Source: Actinoplanes philippinensis
GTDB taxonomy: Bacteria > Actinomycetota > Actinomycetes > Mycobacteriales > Micromonosporaceae
Assembly: GCF_900113015.1 (NCBI RefSeq)
Contig: NZ_FONV01000015.1
Span: 62,001 to 126,000, forward strand
Direction of reading: 5' to 3'
Length of the DNA stretch: 64,000 nucleotides
Part shown: positions 16,481 to 25,407 of the stretch, one piece after another
Numbering within the stretch: the first letter of the stretch is position 1
Layout: every line of letters begins with the position of its first letter
The notes under the pieces: generated by a model
Told to the model about the DNA's origin: nothing
What the model saw: the letters and a program-made list of their open reading frames with translations, nothing else
The model's database searches: none
Translations under genes and position numbers: made by a program

Positions 16481-17412
16481 GCGCAGACACCGTGGTCCGG
16501 CCGCGCCGCAACACGCTGCGGCCGGTGTGGGAGGAGCAGCCGTCGCTGCTCGGCCAGCTCGGCAAGGGCACGATCCTCACCCTGGTGGTGGCGGTCGTGG
16601 TGGTGCCGCTCTGGGTGGTCGTGGTGACCAGCCTGTCGTCCGAGAAGACGATCAACAGCGCCGGGGGGTACGTGTTCCTCCCGCGCGAGTTCAACCCGTC
16701 GGCGTACGTCGTGATCTTCTCGGGTGGGCAGATCACCGACGCGATCCTGGTGAGCACGATCGTCACGCTCGCCGGAACGGCTCTCAGCCTGGTCGTCACG
16801 GTGCTCGCGGCGTACGGCCTGTCCCGCCCGGGCACTCTCGGGCACCGGCCGATCCTGTTCTACTTCCTGCTGACGTTCCTGATCTATCCCGGCATGATCC
16901 CGAGCTACCTCGTGGTCACCGGCCTGGGGCTGAAGGACAACCTGCTGTCGCTGATCCTGCCGACCGCGATCAGCGCGTTCAACCTGGTGGTGCTGCGCGC
17001 GTTCTTCATGAGCATCCCGGGCGAGCTGTACGACAGCGCCCGCATGGACGGCGCCGGTGAGCTGCGTGTCCTGACCCGGATCGTGCTGCCGCTCTCCAAG
17101 GCGGTGACCGCCGTGGTCGGCCTGTTCTACGCGGTCGGGTACTGGAACGCGTTCTTCAACGCGATCCTCTACATCGACCGGAACGACCTGCAGCCGGTCC
17201 AGCGGGTGCTCCAGCAGTTCATCCTGGCCGGGCAGTCGCCGGCGTCGTCCGGTGCGGCCGTCGCCATCCCGGGCCTGGGCTCGACGGTCCCGCCGAGCCT
17301 GGCGATCAAGATGGCCGTCGTGGTCGTGACGATCGTCCCAGCGCTGATCATCTACCCGTTCGTCCAGCGCCACTTCACCAAGGGCGTGATCATCGGCGCC
17401 GTGAAGGGTTAG
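16477..17412 (+). CDS. Sugar ABC transporter permease, YtcP-like
   Basis: 311-residue second permease. The open frame extends far upstream, but the ATG at 16477 overlaps the preceding stop (ATGA) and gives the correct family N-terminus. Features are VVVVPLWVVVVTSLSSEKTI, the MIPSYLVVTGLGLKDNLLSLILP helix and the EAA loop YDSARMDGAGELRVLTRIVLP. It pairs with the LplB-like subunit. Its 3' end overlaps the convergent GH95 gene by four bases, so the two transcripts run into each other. Confidence 0.9.
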   Translation: MSADTVVRPRRNTLRPVWEEQPSLLGQLGKGTILTLVVAVVVVPLWVVVVTSLSSEKTINSAGGYVFLPREFNPSAYVVIFSGGQITDAILVSTIVTLAGTALSLVVTVLAAYGLSRPGTLGHRPILFYFLLTFLIYPGMIPSYLVVTGLGLKDNLLSLILPTAISAFNLVVLRAFFMSIPGELYDSARMDGAGELRVLTRIVLPLSKAVTAVVGLFYAVGYWNAFFNAILYIDRNDLQPVQRVLQQFILAGQSPASSGAAVAIPGLGSTVPPSLAIKMAVVVVTIVPALIIYPFVQRHFTKGVIIGAVKG

Positions 17413-19538
17413 ACCCGGTACGGGACGTTCGCCCGGAGGGTGACCGTCCCGGCCGGGCCGGACGGCAGTCCGAGGTGTACGGTGCGATCGACGGCGGAGG
17501 TCAGGACGGCCCGCACCGTGCCGGGGGACCAGTCCAGGTCCACGGTCACCGGGCCCCGGGCGACCAGGCCGTGGACCGAGCCGCTGGGCCAGGCCGCCGG
17601 ACACGCCGGGAGCAGGTCGATCCGGGCGATGCCGTCGGCGCCGACGTCGCGGCTGCGCAGCAGCATCGCCGTCACCAGGGCCGGGGTGCCGCCGGCCAGG
17701 TCCACGTTGAACATGTGGTCACGGTTGTGGGTGGGCGCCATGTTCGGTCGCCAGTACGCCTCGGAGATCCGGGTCAGGGCCGCGTACGCCTCCTCGGCCA
17801 GCCCCAGGTGCGCGGCGGCCACACCGAGGAGCGCCAGACCGTACCCCATCTCGTCGGAGGCCTCGCTCAGCCACCACCGCAACCGGGCCCGCACCGCCCG
17901 CACCGCCGCGGCGCGCAGCGCAGGATCCTCGTCGAAGGCCGGATCCCCGCCGTAGTAGAACGGGTAGAGGTGGCTGCAGTGCCGGTGCTCGTGGTTGTCC
18001 GGGAACCGGGGGTCGACCCATTCGGCCAGCTCACCGGCGTCGTTGACGCGCATCGGGGGCAGCGCCGCGAGCAGCGACCGCCAGCGCAGGGCGTCGGGGT
18101 CGTCGAGCCCCAGCACGTCGTTGATCGTCAGGAGGCCCCGCAGCAGCGCGCCGACCGCCTGGACGTCGAGGGTGGCGTCGACGGTCGCCTGATCGCCGGA
18201 GCCGCCCGGGTCGTTCTCGGGGGAGTAGGACGGGCTGAACCGGGCGCGCCCGCCGCTGACGGAGACGAAGGACAGGTGGAACTCGGCCGCCTCGCGCAGG
18301 AACGGCAGCGCTCGCTCTCGGAGGAAGTCCAGGTCACCGGTGTGCTGCCAGTGTTCCAGGTAGAGGCGGGCCAGCCAGGCGGCCCCGGTGGTCCAGAACG
18401 TCAGGCACCAGATCGGCCCGAAGTGGTTCTGCCGTCCGTGGGTGCCGAGGTGGGCCGGCACGAACAGGCCGGGCATGCCGTAGAGGCGGCGCGCGTTCTC
18501 CCGGAAGTCGCCGATCTGCTCGTCGAGCAGGTCGAACAGCGGCGGCATCAGCTCCGGGGCGCCGGTCGGGTGCACGGCGAGCAGCGCGGCCTGCAGGTTG
18601 CCGTCGATGGTCCAGCCGCTGCGCCAGGGCGGCGCATACGTGCCGCTCCACACCCCCTGCAGCGTCGGCGGGCGGCGGCCGGTGCTGCTGACGATCGCGT
18701 ACCGGCCGGCGTCGAACAGCTGCTCCGCGCGATGCCCGCCGAGGTCGAGACGGACCCGCCCGAACAGGTCGGCGTGCTCGGCGGCGTGCTCCTTCAGCAG
18801 GTCGTCGAAGCTCCCGGAGGGCAGTTCGGCGAGGGCGTCGGCCGGGGTCCGCGGTCCGGTCACGGTTCGGGCGAAGATCAAGACCCCTTCTTCGGTACGC
18901 CGTACGCGTACCGCCAAGGTCCATCCCCGCAGGGCTCCCGGCCACAGCGAACCCTCGAAGCGCCCGGTGAGGACCAGGTCGTCCCCGAGGCGGTCGACGG
19001 TGTAGTGGATCGGCCGTTCGGGAGTGCCGCCGATCGGCTCGACCCCGACCGTCCCGTCCGTGCCGGCGACCCGGACGACCAGCATGTCCGCGGGCCGGGA
19101 CACGAACGCGTCGACGGTCACGCCGGTCCACTCCTGCCGGGCCACGCCGGTGCTGAAGTCGGTGCCGCGCAGGTAGCCGTCACCGGGGTTCGCCGGAGTG
19201 AAAGTCACTGTTCCCGCGCCGATCAGCGGATCTATCCAGCGCGTCTGCTCGTACCCCGGATGCTCCTCGACGGCGAGGTCGCAGACCGCGCGAGCCGCGT
19301 CGCGGAACCGGTCGGCGTCGAGCAGCTCGCGCAGCCGCGGCAGCGCCGGGGCGGTCAGCGGCGCCGGCAGCGGCTCGGTGACCGGCTGGAACAGGTCCTC
19401 GTGGGCCAGGGTGAAACGCAGCCGGGCGGGCGAGCCGTAACAGAGCGCGCCCTGCCGGCCGTTGCCGCTGATCAGCGCGCGCTCCCAGTCCTCGGTGGAC
19501 TCGGCGTCACGGAACGACGGATTGACGTTGCTCTGCAC
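17409..19538 (-). CDS. GH95 family glycoside hydrolase
   Basis: 709-residue enzyme with no signal peptide, so probably cytoplasmic. The GH95 N-terminal signature is visible: WERALISGNGRQGALCYG and LRFTLAHEDLF. The (alpha/alpha)6 catalytic region shows GVWSGTYAPPWRSGWTIDGNLQAAL and later the NMAPTHNRDHMFNVDLAGG segment. Family members are alpha-1,2-L-fucosidases or alpha-L-galactosidases acting on xyloglucan or pectin side chains. It starts with GTG and diverges from the GH42 gene across only 48 bases holding an XylR-like site. Specificity cannot be fixed from sequence. Confidence 0.85.
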   Translation of the reverse strand: MQSNVNPSFRDAESTEDWERALISGNGRQGALCYGSPARLRFTLAHEDLFQPVTEPLPAPLTAPALPRLRELLDADRFRDAARAVCDLAVEEHPGYEQTRWIDPLIGAGTVTFTPANPGDGYLRGTDFSTGVARQEWTGVTVDAFVSRPADMLVVRVAGTDGTVGVEPIGGTPERPIHYTVDRLGDDLVLTGRFEGSLWPGALRGWTLAVRVRRTEEGVLIFARTVTGPRTPADALAELPSGSFDDLLKEHAAEHADLFGRVRLDLGGHRAEQLFDAGRYAIVSSTGRRPPTLQGVWSGTYAPPWRSGWTIDGNLQAALLAVHPTGAPELMPPLFDLLDEQIGDFRENARRLYGMPGLFVPAHLGTHGRQNHFGPIWCLTFWTTGAAWLARLYLEHWQHTGDLDFLRERALPFLREAAEFHLSFVSVSGGRARFSPSYSPENDPGGSGDQATVDATLDVQAVGALLRGLLTINDVLGLDDPDALRWRSLLAALPPMRVNDAGELAEWVDPRFPDNHEHRHCSHLYPFYYGGDPAFDEDPALRAAAVRAVRARLRWWLSEASDEMGYGLALLGVAAAHLGLAEEAYAALTRISEAYWRPNMAPTHNRDHMFNVDLAGGTPALVTAMLLRSRDVGADGIARIDLLPACPAAWPSGSVHGLVARGPVTVDLDWSPGTVRAVLTSAVDRTVHLGLPSGPAGTVTLRANVPYRV

Positions 19539-19543
19539 GGCTC

Positions 19544-19568
19544 ATATTTTGTTTAGAGTTCAAACTAA
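19544..19568. promoter_or_regulatory. Second XylR-like site between GH95 and GH42
   Basis: AAACTAA at 19562-19568 is preceded, after exactly 11 bases, by ATATTTT (5 of 7 matches to TTAGTTT). An internal GTTTAG at 19551-19556 is also shared with the site at 13753. It lies in the 48-base divergent promoter of the GH95 and GH42 genes, so one regulator could control both. Confidence 0.5.
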
Positions 19569-19586
19569 TAGCAAGAGGTGGTCTGA

Positions 19587-21521
19587 TTGCTCTTCTTCGG
19601 CGGCGACTACAACCCGGAGCAGTGGCCGGAGGAGGTCTGGGCGGAGGACGTCGCGCTGATGCGGCAGGCCGGGGTGAACATCGCCACGGTCGGCGTCTTC
19701 GCCTGGTCCGACCTCGAGCCGGAGCCGGGCCGGTACGAGTTCGGCTGGCTGGACCGGGTGCTCGGCCTGCTCCACGAAGGTGGCATCCGGGTCGCGCTGG
19801 CCACCCCGACCGCGTCGCCGCCGCCCTGGTTCACCCTCGCCCACCCGGAGGCGCTGCCGGTCACCGCCGACGGGATACGCCTCACCCACGGCAGCCGTGA
19901 CACCTACTGCGTGTCGTCGCCCGCCTACCGGGCCGCCGCCCGCACCATCGCCGGCCGGCTCGCCGAGCGGTACGCCCACCACCCGGCGCTGGCCATGTGG
20001 CACGTGCACAACGAGTACGGCACCGACTGCCGCTGCGACGTCACGGCCGCCGCCTTCCGGCTGTGGCTGCAGAAGAAGCACGGCGACCTGAGCACCCTCA
20101 ACGAGGCGTGGACCACGTCGTTCTGGAGTCAGCGCTACTCCGACTGGGCGCAGATCAGCCCGCCGCGCGCCACCCAGTACATGCCGAACCCGGCACACGT
20201 GCTCGACTTCCGCCGGTTCCTCTCCGACGAGCTGCTCGACGGGTTCATCGAGCAGCGTGACCTGCTGCGCGCCGCGAACCCGGACGTGCCGGTCACCACC
20301 AACTTCGTACAGGGCGGCTGGGTCAGCGTCGATCACGCGCGCTGGGCCGAGGAGGTCGACATCGTCGCCGTCGACCACTACCCGGACGACGCGGGCGCCG
20401 GCGCCGAGGAGCAGACCGCCTTCGCCGCCGACCTGGCCCGTGGCTGGGGCGGTGGATCGTGGCTGCTCATGGAGACCGGGCCCAACCTGATCTACACGTC
20501 CGGGCGGATGCACGCCAAGGAGCCGGGACGGCTCACCCGGCACAGTCTCGGGTACGTGGCCCGCGGCTCCGGCGGGGCGATGTACTTTCAGTGGCGGCAG
20601 CCGCGCGGCGGGGCCGAACTGTTCCACTCGGCGCTCGTGCCGCACGCGGGACCCGACACTCCCGTCTTCCGGGAGGCGATCGCGCTCGGGCGTACCCTCC
20701 GGAATCTCGACGTGGCAGCGACCGGCCAACCCACCGCGAGGGTCGCGGTGACCTGGGACGCGCCCTCGTGGTGGGCCCTGCAGGGGCCCGGTCTTCCGGC
20801 CGGGGACATCGACTACCTGGGCGCGGTGCGGCAGGCGCATCGTGCGCTCTACCGGGCCAAACTCCAGACCGACTTCGTGTTTCCCGGGGTGTCCACCGAT
20901 CTCGGCGACTACCGGATGATCGTCGTGCCGCACCTCTACCTGGTCTCGGACGAAGCCGCCGCGGCGTTCCGGGACTACGTCGCCGCGGGCGGGACGCTCG
21001 TGGTCACCTACCTGAGCGGCATCGCCGAGCCGGACAGCCGGATCCGGCTGGGCGGTTACCCGGGCGCGTTCCGCGAGGTCCTGGGGATGCGGGTGGTCGA
21101 GTGGCACCCGCAGGCGCCGGGCGCCACTGTCGCGCTGTCCGCCGACCTCACCGCCGGGCGCTGGATCGAACGGGTCGAGACCGCCGGGGCCGAGACGATC
21201 AGCCTGTACGCCGACGGCCCGCTGGCCGGAGCGCCGGCGATCACCCGCAACCGGTACGGGTCCGGCAGCGCCTGGTATCTCTCCACCGCCCTGACCGACG
21301 ACTCCCTGCAGACCCTGCTGCACGAGATCGCGGTGTCGGCCGGTGTCGAGCCGGTGCTGCCCGATCTGCCGCCCGACGTGGAGGCGGTCCGTCGTGGTGA
21401 CCTGCTCTTCCTCTTCAACCACGGCGCCCGGCCGGCCACCGTGGGCGACGTCGTGCTGCCGCCCGGCGGGGTGCGGATCCGGTCAGCCGAGGTGGAAGGC
21501 GCGCCGGTAGGCCGAGGGTGA
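19587..21521 (+). CDS. GH42 beta-galactosidase
   Basis: 644-residue beta-galactosidase family enzyme with no signal peptide. The N-terminus GGDYNPEQWPEEVWAEDV is diagnostic. The acid/base glutamate is E143 in HVHNEYG and the nucleophile E296 in WLLMETGPN. Cys108, Cys148 and Cys150 match the family's zinc-binding cysteines. The trimerisation domain (about 390-570) and a short C-terminal beta domain follow. The start is a TTG with GAGGTGG 7 bases upstream. It likely removes terminal beta-galactose from imported oligosaccharides. Its end overlaps the convergent GlxA-type gene by 39 bases. Confidence 0.92.
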   Translation: MLFFGGDYNPEQWPEEVWAEDVALMRQAGVNIATVGVFAWSDLEPEPGRYEFGWLDRVLGLLHEGGIRVALATPTASPPPWFTLAHPEALPVTADGIRLTHGSRDTYCVSSPAYRAAARTIAGRLAERYAHHPALAMWHVHNEYGTDCRCDVTAAAFRLWLQKKHGDLSTLNEAWTTSFWSQRYSDWAQISPPRATQYMPNPAHVLDFRRFLSDELLDGFIEQRDLLRAANPDVPVTTNFVQGGWVSVDHARWAEEVDIVAVDHYPDDAGAGAEEQTAFAADLARGWGGGSWLLMETGPNLIYTSGRMHAKEPGRLTRHSLGYVARGSGGAMYFQWRQPRGGAELFHSALVPHAGPDTPVFREAIALGRTLRNLDVAATGQPTARVAVTWDAPSWWALQGPGLPAGDIDYLGAVRQAHRALYRAKLQTDFVFPGVSTDLGDYRMIVVPHLYLVSDEAAAAFRDYVAAGGTLVVTYLSGIAEPDSRIRLGGYPGAFREVLGMRVVEWHPQAPGATVALSADLTAGRWIERVETAGAETISLYADGPLAGAPAITRNRYGSGSAWYLSTALTDDSLQTLLHEIAVSAGVEPVLPDLPPDVEAVRRGDLLFLFNHGARPATVGDVVLPPGGVRIRSAEVEGAPVGRG

Positions 21522-22433
21522 CGTGCGCATCGCCTGCTGGAAGTGGTGGCGGAAGGTGACCGGGCTCTCGAACCCGACCGCGGCCGCCACCTCCTCGATC
21601 GGCGTCGCCGTCGTCTCCAGCAGCGCCAGGCTGGCGTGCACCCGCTGACCGATCAGCCAGCGGATCGGCGTCGTTCCGGTGGCCCGGGCGAAATGCCGCA
21701 GGTAGGTGCGCTCCGACATGTGCGCCCGCCGGGCCAGCGTCTCCACCGCGATCGGCGTGGCCAGGTTGCCCAGCGCCCACTCCATGCTGCGCGACAGCCG
21801 GTCGTCGGCGGGGTCGTCCGGCATCGGCGCCTCGATGAACTGGGCCTGCCCGCCGTCCCGGTGCGGCTGCACGACCAGGCGGCGGGCCACCAGGTTCGCC
21901 GCCTTCGAGCCGTGGTCGCGGCGGATCACGTGCAGGCAGAGATCCAGGCCGGCCGCGCTGCCCGCGCTGGTCAGCACGTCGCCGAGGTCGGTGTAGAGCA
22001 CGTCCGCGTCGACCTCGACAGCCGGGTGGCGGCGGCGCAGGGTCTCCGCGTAACGCCAGTGGGTGGTGGCCCGGCGACCGTCCAGCAGACCGGCGCCGGC
22101 CAGCGCGAACGCCCCCGAGCAGATCGACATGATCCGGGCGCCCCGGGCGTGCGCTCGCCGGAGCGCGGCCACCAGCGCCGGGGACGGCTCGTCCCGGACG
22201 TCCGGCACCCCCGGGACGATCAGCGTGTCCGCGGCCGCGAAGACGTCGAGGCCGTGCTCGGTGTGCAGGGTCGCGCCGCCGACCAGCCGGACCGGGCCGG
22301 GCTCCTCGGCGCAGATGGTCAACGCATACCAGGGGAAGTCGAACTCCGGACGGGGCAGCCCGAACACCTCGGTGACGATGCCGGTCTCGAAGACGGACAT
22401 CCCCTGATAGGCGAGAACGGCCACGGTGTGCAT
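21483..22433 (-). CDS. GlxA family AraC-type transcriptional regulator
   Basis: 316-residue regulator with a DJ-1/PfpI-like amidotransferase-fold domain (1-170) and an AraC helix-turn-helix pair (about 215-312). Visible elements are the cysteine elbow SICSGAFALAGAGLLDGR, then ATTHW, and in the C-terminal part the two HTH motifs (VETLARRAHMSERTYLRHF and IEEVAAAVGFESPVTFRHHF). Members control amino acid, amine or polyhydroxybutyrate metabolism and are not proteases. It is divergent from the rhodanese gene across 71 bases and may regulate it. Confidence 0.9.
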   Translation of the reverse strand: MHTVAVLAYQGMSVFETGIVTEVFGLPRPEFDFPWYALTICAEEPGPVRLVGGATLHTEHGLDVFAAADTLIVPGVPDVRDEPSPALVAALRRAHARGARIMSICSGAFALAGAGLLDGRRATTHWRYAETLRRRHPAVEVDADVLYTDLGDVLTSAGSAAGLDLCLHVIRRDHGSKAANLVARRLVVQPHRDGGQAQFIEAPMPDDPADDRLSRSMEWALGNLATPIAVETLARRAHMSERTYLRHFARATGTTPIRWLIGQRVHASLALLETTATPIEEVAAAVGFESPVTFRHHFQQAMRTSPSAYRRAFHLG

Positions 22434-22504
22434 GGCGGGATCTTAGCGGTCGGTGTCGTCGCCGCCACTGGGCTCGGCCCCGCCCGGACGGCACGATCAA
22501 TGCC

Positions 22505-22933
22505 ATGACCAGCGCGATCGAACACTTCAGCAACCGGCTCCGCTTCGAGACCGACGTCAGCGACGTCCACCACGACCTGGACGCCGCCACCCCCGGCCTC
22601 GTCGTCGTCGACTCCCGCAGCACCGAGGCCTGGGACCAGGGCCGCCTTCCCGGCGCGATCCACCTGCCGACCCGGGAGATCGCCGCCCGCGCCGCGGCCA
22701 CGGTGCCGGCCGGCAGCACCGTCGTCACCTACTGCTGGGGGCCCGGCTGCAACGGCGCGACCCGGGCCGCGCTCGAGTTCGCGAAGCTCGGATACCAGGT
22801 CAAGGAGATGATCGGCGGGTACGAGTACTGGGTGCGCGAGGGCTTCCCGATCGACACGGCGCACGGCCGGGAGAGCCGCCCGGTCGACGACCTGACCGCC
22901 CCGGCGCACGCTCTCACCTGTGGCTGCTCCTAG
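22505..22933 (+). CDS. Rhodanese-like sulfurtransferase
   Basis: 142-residue single rhodanese domain. The fold begins at LVVVDSRSTEAWDQGRLPGAIHLP, and the active-site loop is CNGATR with Cys82 as the sulfur acceptor, preceded by VVTYCWGPG. The C-terminus ends in CGCS, an extra Cys pair. Rhodaneses move sulfane sulfur to thiols or cyanide; the acceptor is unknown. It ends 15 bases before the convergent AldO-type gene. Confidence 0.88.
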   Translation: MTSAIEHFSNRLRFETDVSDVHHDLDAATPGLVVVDSRSTEAWDQGRLPGAIHLPTREIAARAAATVPAGSTVVTYCWGPGCNGATRAALEFAKLGYQVKEMIGGYEYWVREGFPIDTAHGRESRPVDDLTAPAHALTCGCS

Positions 22934-22948
22934 GGTTCGTTTCGGACC

Positions 22949-24187
22949 CTAGCCGAGCAGTGCGTCCAGCCACGGGTTGCGGAACGTCCCCTGTGGATCG
23001 AAGCGGGCGACGAGCGCGGCGAAGTCGTCGAAACGCGGGTACGCCGCGCGCAGGTCGGCAGGGGACGTCGTGAACACCTTGCCCCAGTGCGGGCGGGCGC
23101 CCAGTGGGGCCAGGGCCTTCTCCAGATCGGCGACCACCGGCAGCACCGCCTCGGTGTCGGCGATCCAGGTGAAGTGCAGGGCCAGGCTGTCCCGCTCGTG
23201 GTGGGGGCTCAGCCACAGGTCGTCGGCGGCGATCGTACGGACCTCGCACACCTGCAGGACCGCGGCGACCCGCTCGCGCAGACCGGACACCGCCGTGATC
23301 GCGGAGAGCGCCGCCGACCGGGGCAGATGCCACTCCGACTGCAGCTCCTCACCGCTGCTCGGGGTGAACTCCATCCGGAAGTGCGGCAGCCGGGCATGCC
23401 ACGGCCCGGGTGTCCCGCCCTGCTCGGTGCAGTTGACCGCCGGCATGCCGGGCACCGGGTGCCGCGGGCCGTCGGCCGGCCGGGCGCTGAAGAAGTCGCC
23501 GCTCACCGGCTCGGCGCGTTTGAGCCACACCTGGTCGATGCCGGCGGAGGACCAGCGGGTGAAGAGGCTGACGCTGTAGCCGGCCGACAGGATCTCGTCG
23601 AGGTGCTCGTGCAGGGACGCCTCGGGCAGGTCCTCGTAGACGTACTGCCGCAGCTCGAAGGCGGGCACGACGTCGAGCGTGAGCGCGGTGACCACCCCGA
23701 GCGCGCCCAGGCCGACGACCGCCCCGGCCAGATCGGCATCGGACCGGTCCAGCGTCGTCACCGAGCCGTCCGCCCGCAGGATCTCCAGCCCGGCGACAGC
23801 GGTGGCCAGGTTGCCGTTGCGCACCCCGGAGCCGTGGGTGCCGGTGGCGACCGCGCCGGCCACCGAGATGTGCGGCAGCGAGGCCATGTTGTGCAGGGCC
23901 AGGCCCTCGGCGGCGAGCCGCGTGGCCAGCTCGCCGTAGCGGATGCCGCCGTCGACGCGGACGGTGGCGCGGTCGGCCGCGATCTCGACCGTGCGCGGCA
24001 GCTCGGCCAGCGAGATCAGGTCGCCGTCGGTGTCGGCGAGACGGTTGAAGGAGTGGCCGCTGCCGAGGACCCGCGCCCGCCCCGCGCCGGTGACCACCTC
24101 ACGCAGCTCGTCGAGGCTGCGTGGGCGGACCAGCCGCCGCGCCTCGAACCCGATGTTCCCCGCCCAGTTGGTCAGACGCTCCGGCAT
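22949..24187 (-). CDS. aldO: AldO-type alditol oxidase
   Basis: 412-residue FAD flavoprotein closely resembling Streptomyces AldO, which oxidises xylitol and sorbitol at C1 with oxygen, giving an aldose and hydrogen peroxide. The N-terminal TNWAGNI, the covalent-flavin histidine H45 in VLGSGHSFN, and ALHNMASLPHISVAGAVATG are all conserved. So are HPVPGMPAVNCTEQ and the C-terminal RPHWGKVF. The length matches the family. It is soluble. Sugar alcohols fit the sugar-rich surroundings, but no polyol transporter is adjacent. Confidence 0.9.
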   Translation of the reverse strand: MPERLTNWAGNIGFEARRLVRPRSLDELREVVTGAGRARVLGSGHSFNRLADTDGDLISLAELPRTVEIAADRATVRVDGGIRYGELATRLAAEGLALHNMASLPHISVAGAVATGTHGSGVRNGNLATAVAGLEILRADGSVTTLDRSDADLAGAVVGLGALGVVTALTLDVVPAFELRQYVYEDLPEASLHEHLDEILSAGYSVSLFTRWSSAGIDQVWLKRAEPVSGDFFSARPADGPRHPVPGMPAVNCTEQGGTPGPWHARLPHFRMEFTPSSGEELQSEWHLPRSAALSAITAVSGLRERVAAVLQVCEVRTIAADDLWLSPHHERDSLALHFTWIADTEAVLPVVADLEKALAPLGARPHWGKVFTTSPADLRAAYPRFDDFAALVARFDPQGTFRNPWLDALLG

Positions 24188-24285
24188 TGCTACACCCTAC
24201 GTGTATTGCCTGTTCACGGCCACGGCGCGGGCGATCCGGGTTATCGTCGGGCGACCCGGGGACCGAGCGATGGGGGAGCACACCG

Positions 24286-25143
24286 ATGGCGTCGATCGTG
24301 GTCGCCGAGGACGACACCGACATCGCTCAGCTGCTGTCCACGGTGCTGAGCAACGCGGGGCACACCGTCCGTACCGCCCCTACCGGCCCGGACGCCCTCG
24401 ACATGATCAACGAGGCGGGCGCGGACCTGATCATCCTGGATCACCACATGCCCGGGATGAGCGGACTGGACGTGGCCGGCCGCCTCCGGGGCGACGCCGC
24501 CACCGCCTCGATCCCGGTGATCATGCTCTCCGCCGCGGCGCCGGCCGCCGCCCGCGGGCTCTGCGACGTGACGATCTCCAAGCCGGTGCGGCCCAAGCAC
24601 GTGGTCGAGGCCGCCAACGAGCTGCTGGCCGCCCACGGTGGCCAGCAGCACGACGCCACCCACCAGCTGGTCGATGTGGGGCGGCTGCTCGCCGTCTCCG
24701 ACTATCTGACCCGGCCGGCCCACGCCGACATCCTGGACGCCTTCGCCGAGAAGCTCACCGAGCTGACCGGGGTCCCGGCGGCGGCGGTCACGCTGGTGCT
24801 CAACGACAGCGTGGTGGTGGCCGGGTCGCACGGCATGCCGCGCTGGGTGCGCGAGGCCGGGGGCGTGCCGGTCGAGTGGTCGCCGGACACCATCGTGGTG
24901 GCCGAGGACGTGCCGGTGCTGATCAGTGACAGCGCTGCCGACGAGGAGTACGCCGGTTCGCCGCTCTTCTCGGTCAGCGGGGTGCGCTCCTACGCGAGCG
25001 TGCCGCTGAACTCGGCCGAGGGGCACGTGGTCGGCACCCTCTGTGTGATGGACGAGAAACCCGGCACCTGCACCGAGGACACCGTCCAGATTCTGCATTC
25101 GCAGCGGGCGCAGGCGCTGGTCATGCTGTCCCGTGCCGGGTGA
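24286..25143 (+). CDS. Response-regulator receiver protein with GAF domain
   Basis: 285-residue protein. A REC domain covers 1-118: acidic pair EDD near residue 8, phospho-acceptor aspartate in LIILDHHMPGMSG, Ser in IMLSAA and the lysine in ISKPVRP. A GAF domain covers about 130-285 (VTLVLNDSVVVAGSHG; SYASVPLNSAEGHVVGTLCVMD; QAQALVML-type end). There is no DNA-binding or enzymatic output domain, so it probably signals through protein contacts. GGGGGAG precedes the chosen ATG by 7 bases. No kinase gene is adjacent. Confidence 0.88.
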   Translation: MASIVVAEDDTDIAQLLSTVLSNAGHTVRTAPTGPDALDMINEAGADLIILDHHMPGMSGLDVAGRLRGDAATASIPVIMLSAAAPAAARGLCDVTISKPVRPKHVVEAANELLAAHGGQQHDATHQLVDVGRLLAVSDYLTRPAHADILDAFAEKLTELTGVPAAAVTLVLNDSVVVAGSHGMPRWVREAGGVPVEWSPDTIVVAEDVPVLISDSAADEEYAGSPLFSVSGVRSYASVPLNSAEGHVVGTLCVMDEKPGTCTEDTVQILHSQRAQALVMLSRAG

Positions 25144-25212
25144 TCCAGGCCTTTATGAGGATTTCTCCGATGTTACGGAAAGTTATCTTAGGCGATGCCT
25201 TTCCCCTGTGAC

Positions 25213-25227
25213 GACTGTGTGACAGTC
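25213..25227. promoter_or_regulatory. Inverted repeat upstream of the MHYT gene
   Basis: GACTGT-GTG-ACAGTC is an exact 6-bp inverted repeat in the 264-base gap before the MHYT gene. The gap is otherwise AT-richer than its surroundings and likely contains the promoter. The regulator is unknown. Confidence 0.35.
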
Positions 25228-25407
25228 TGTGGGCTTATGTCGCCGGAAGTGCGGGTAGCCGCTCCGTCTCACGTTTGGCGTGATCCAAATCGAGATGCTG
25301 TGCACGTTCTCTCGTAACGAAACCTGCGTCACAATCAGTCACGCCCATGGCGGTGGTGAGGGCAGTATGCAGCCCGGCGGAATCGCGAACGAGAGGAACG
25401 GCGCGAG

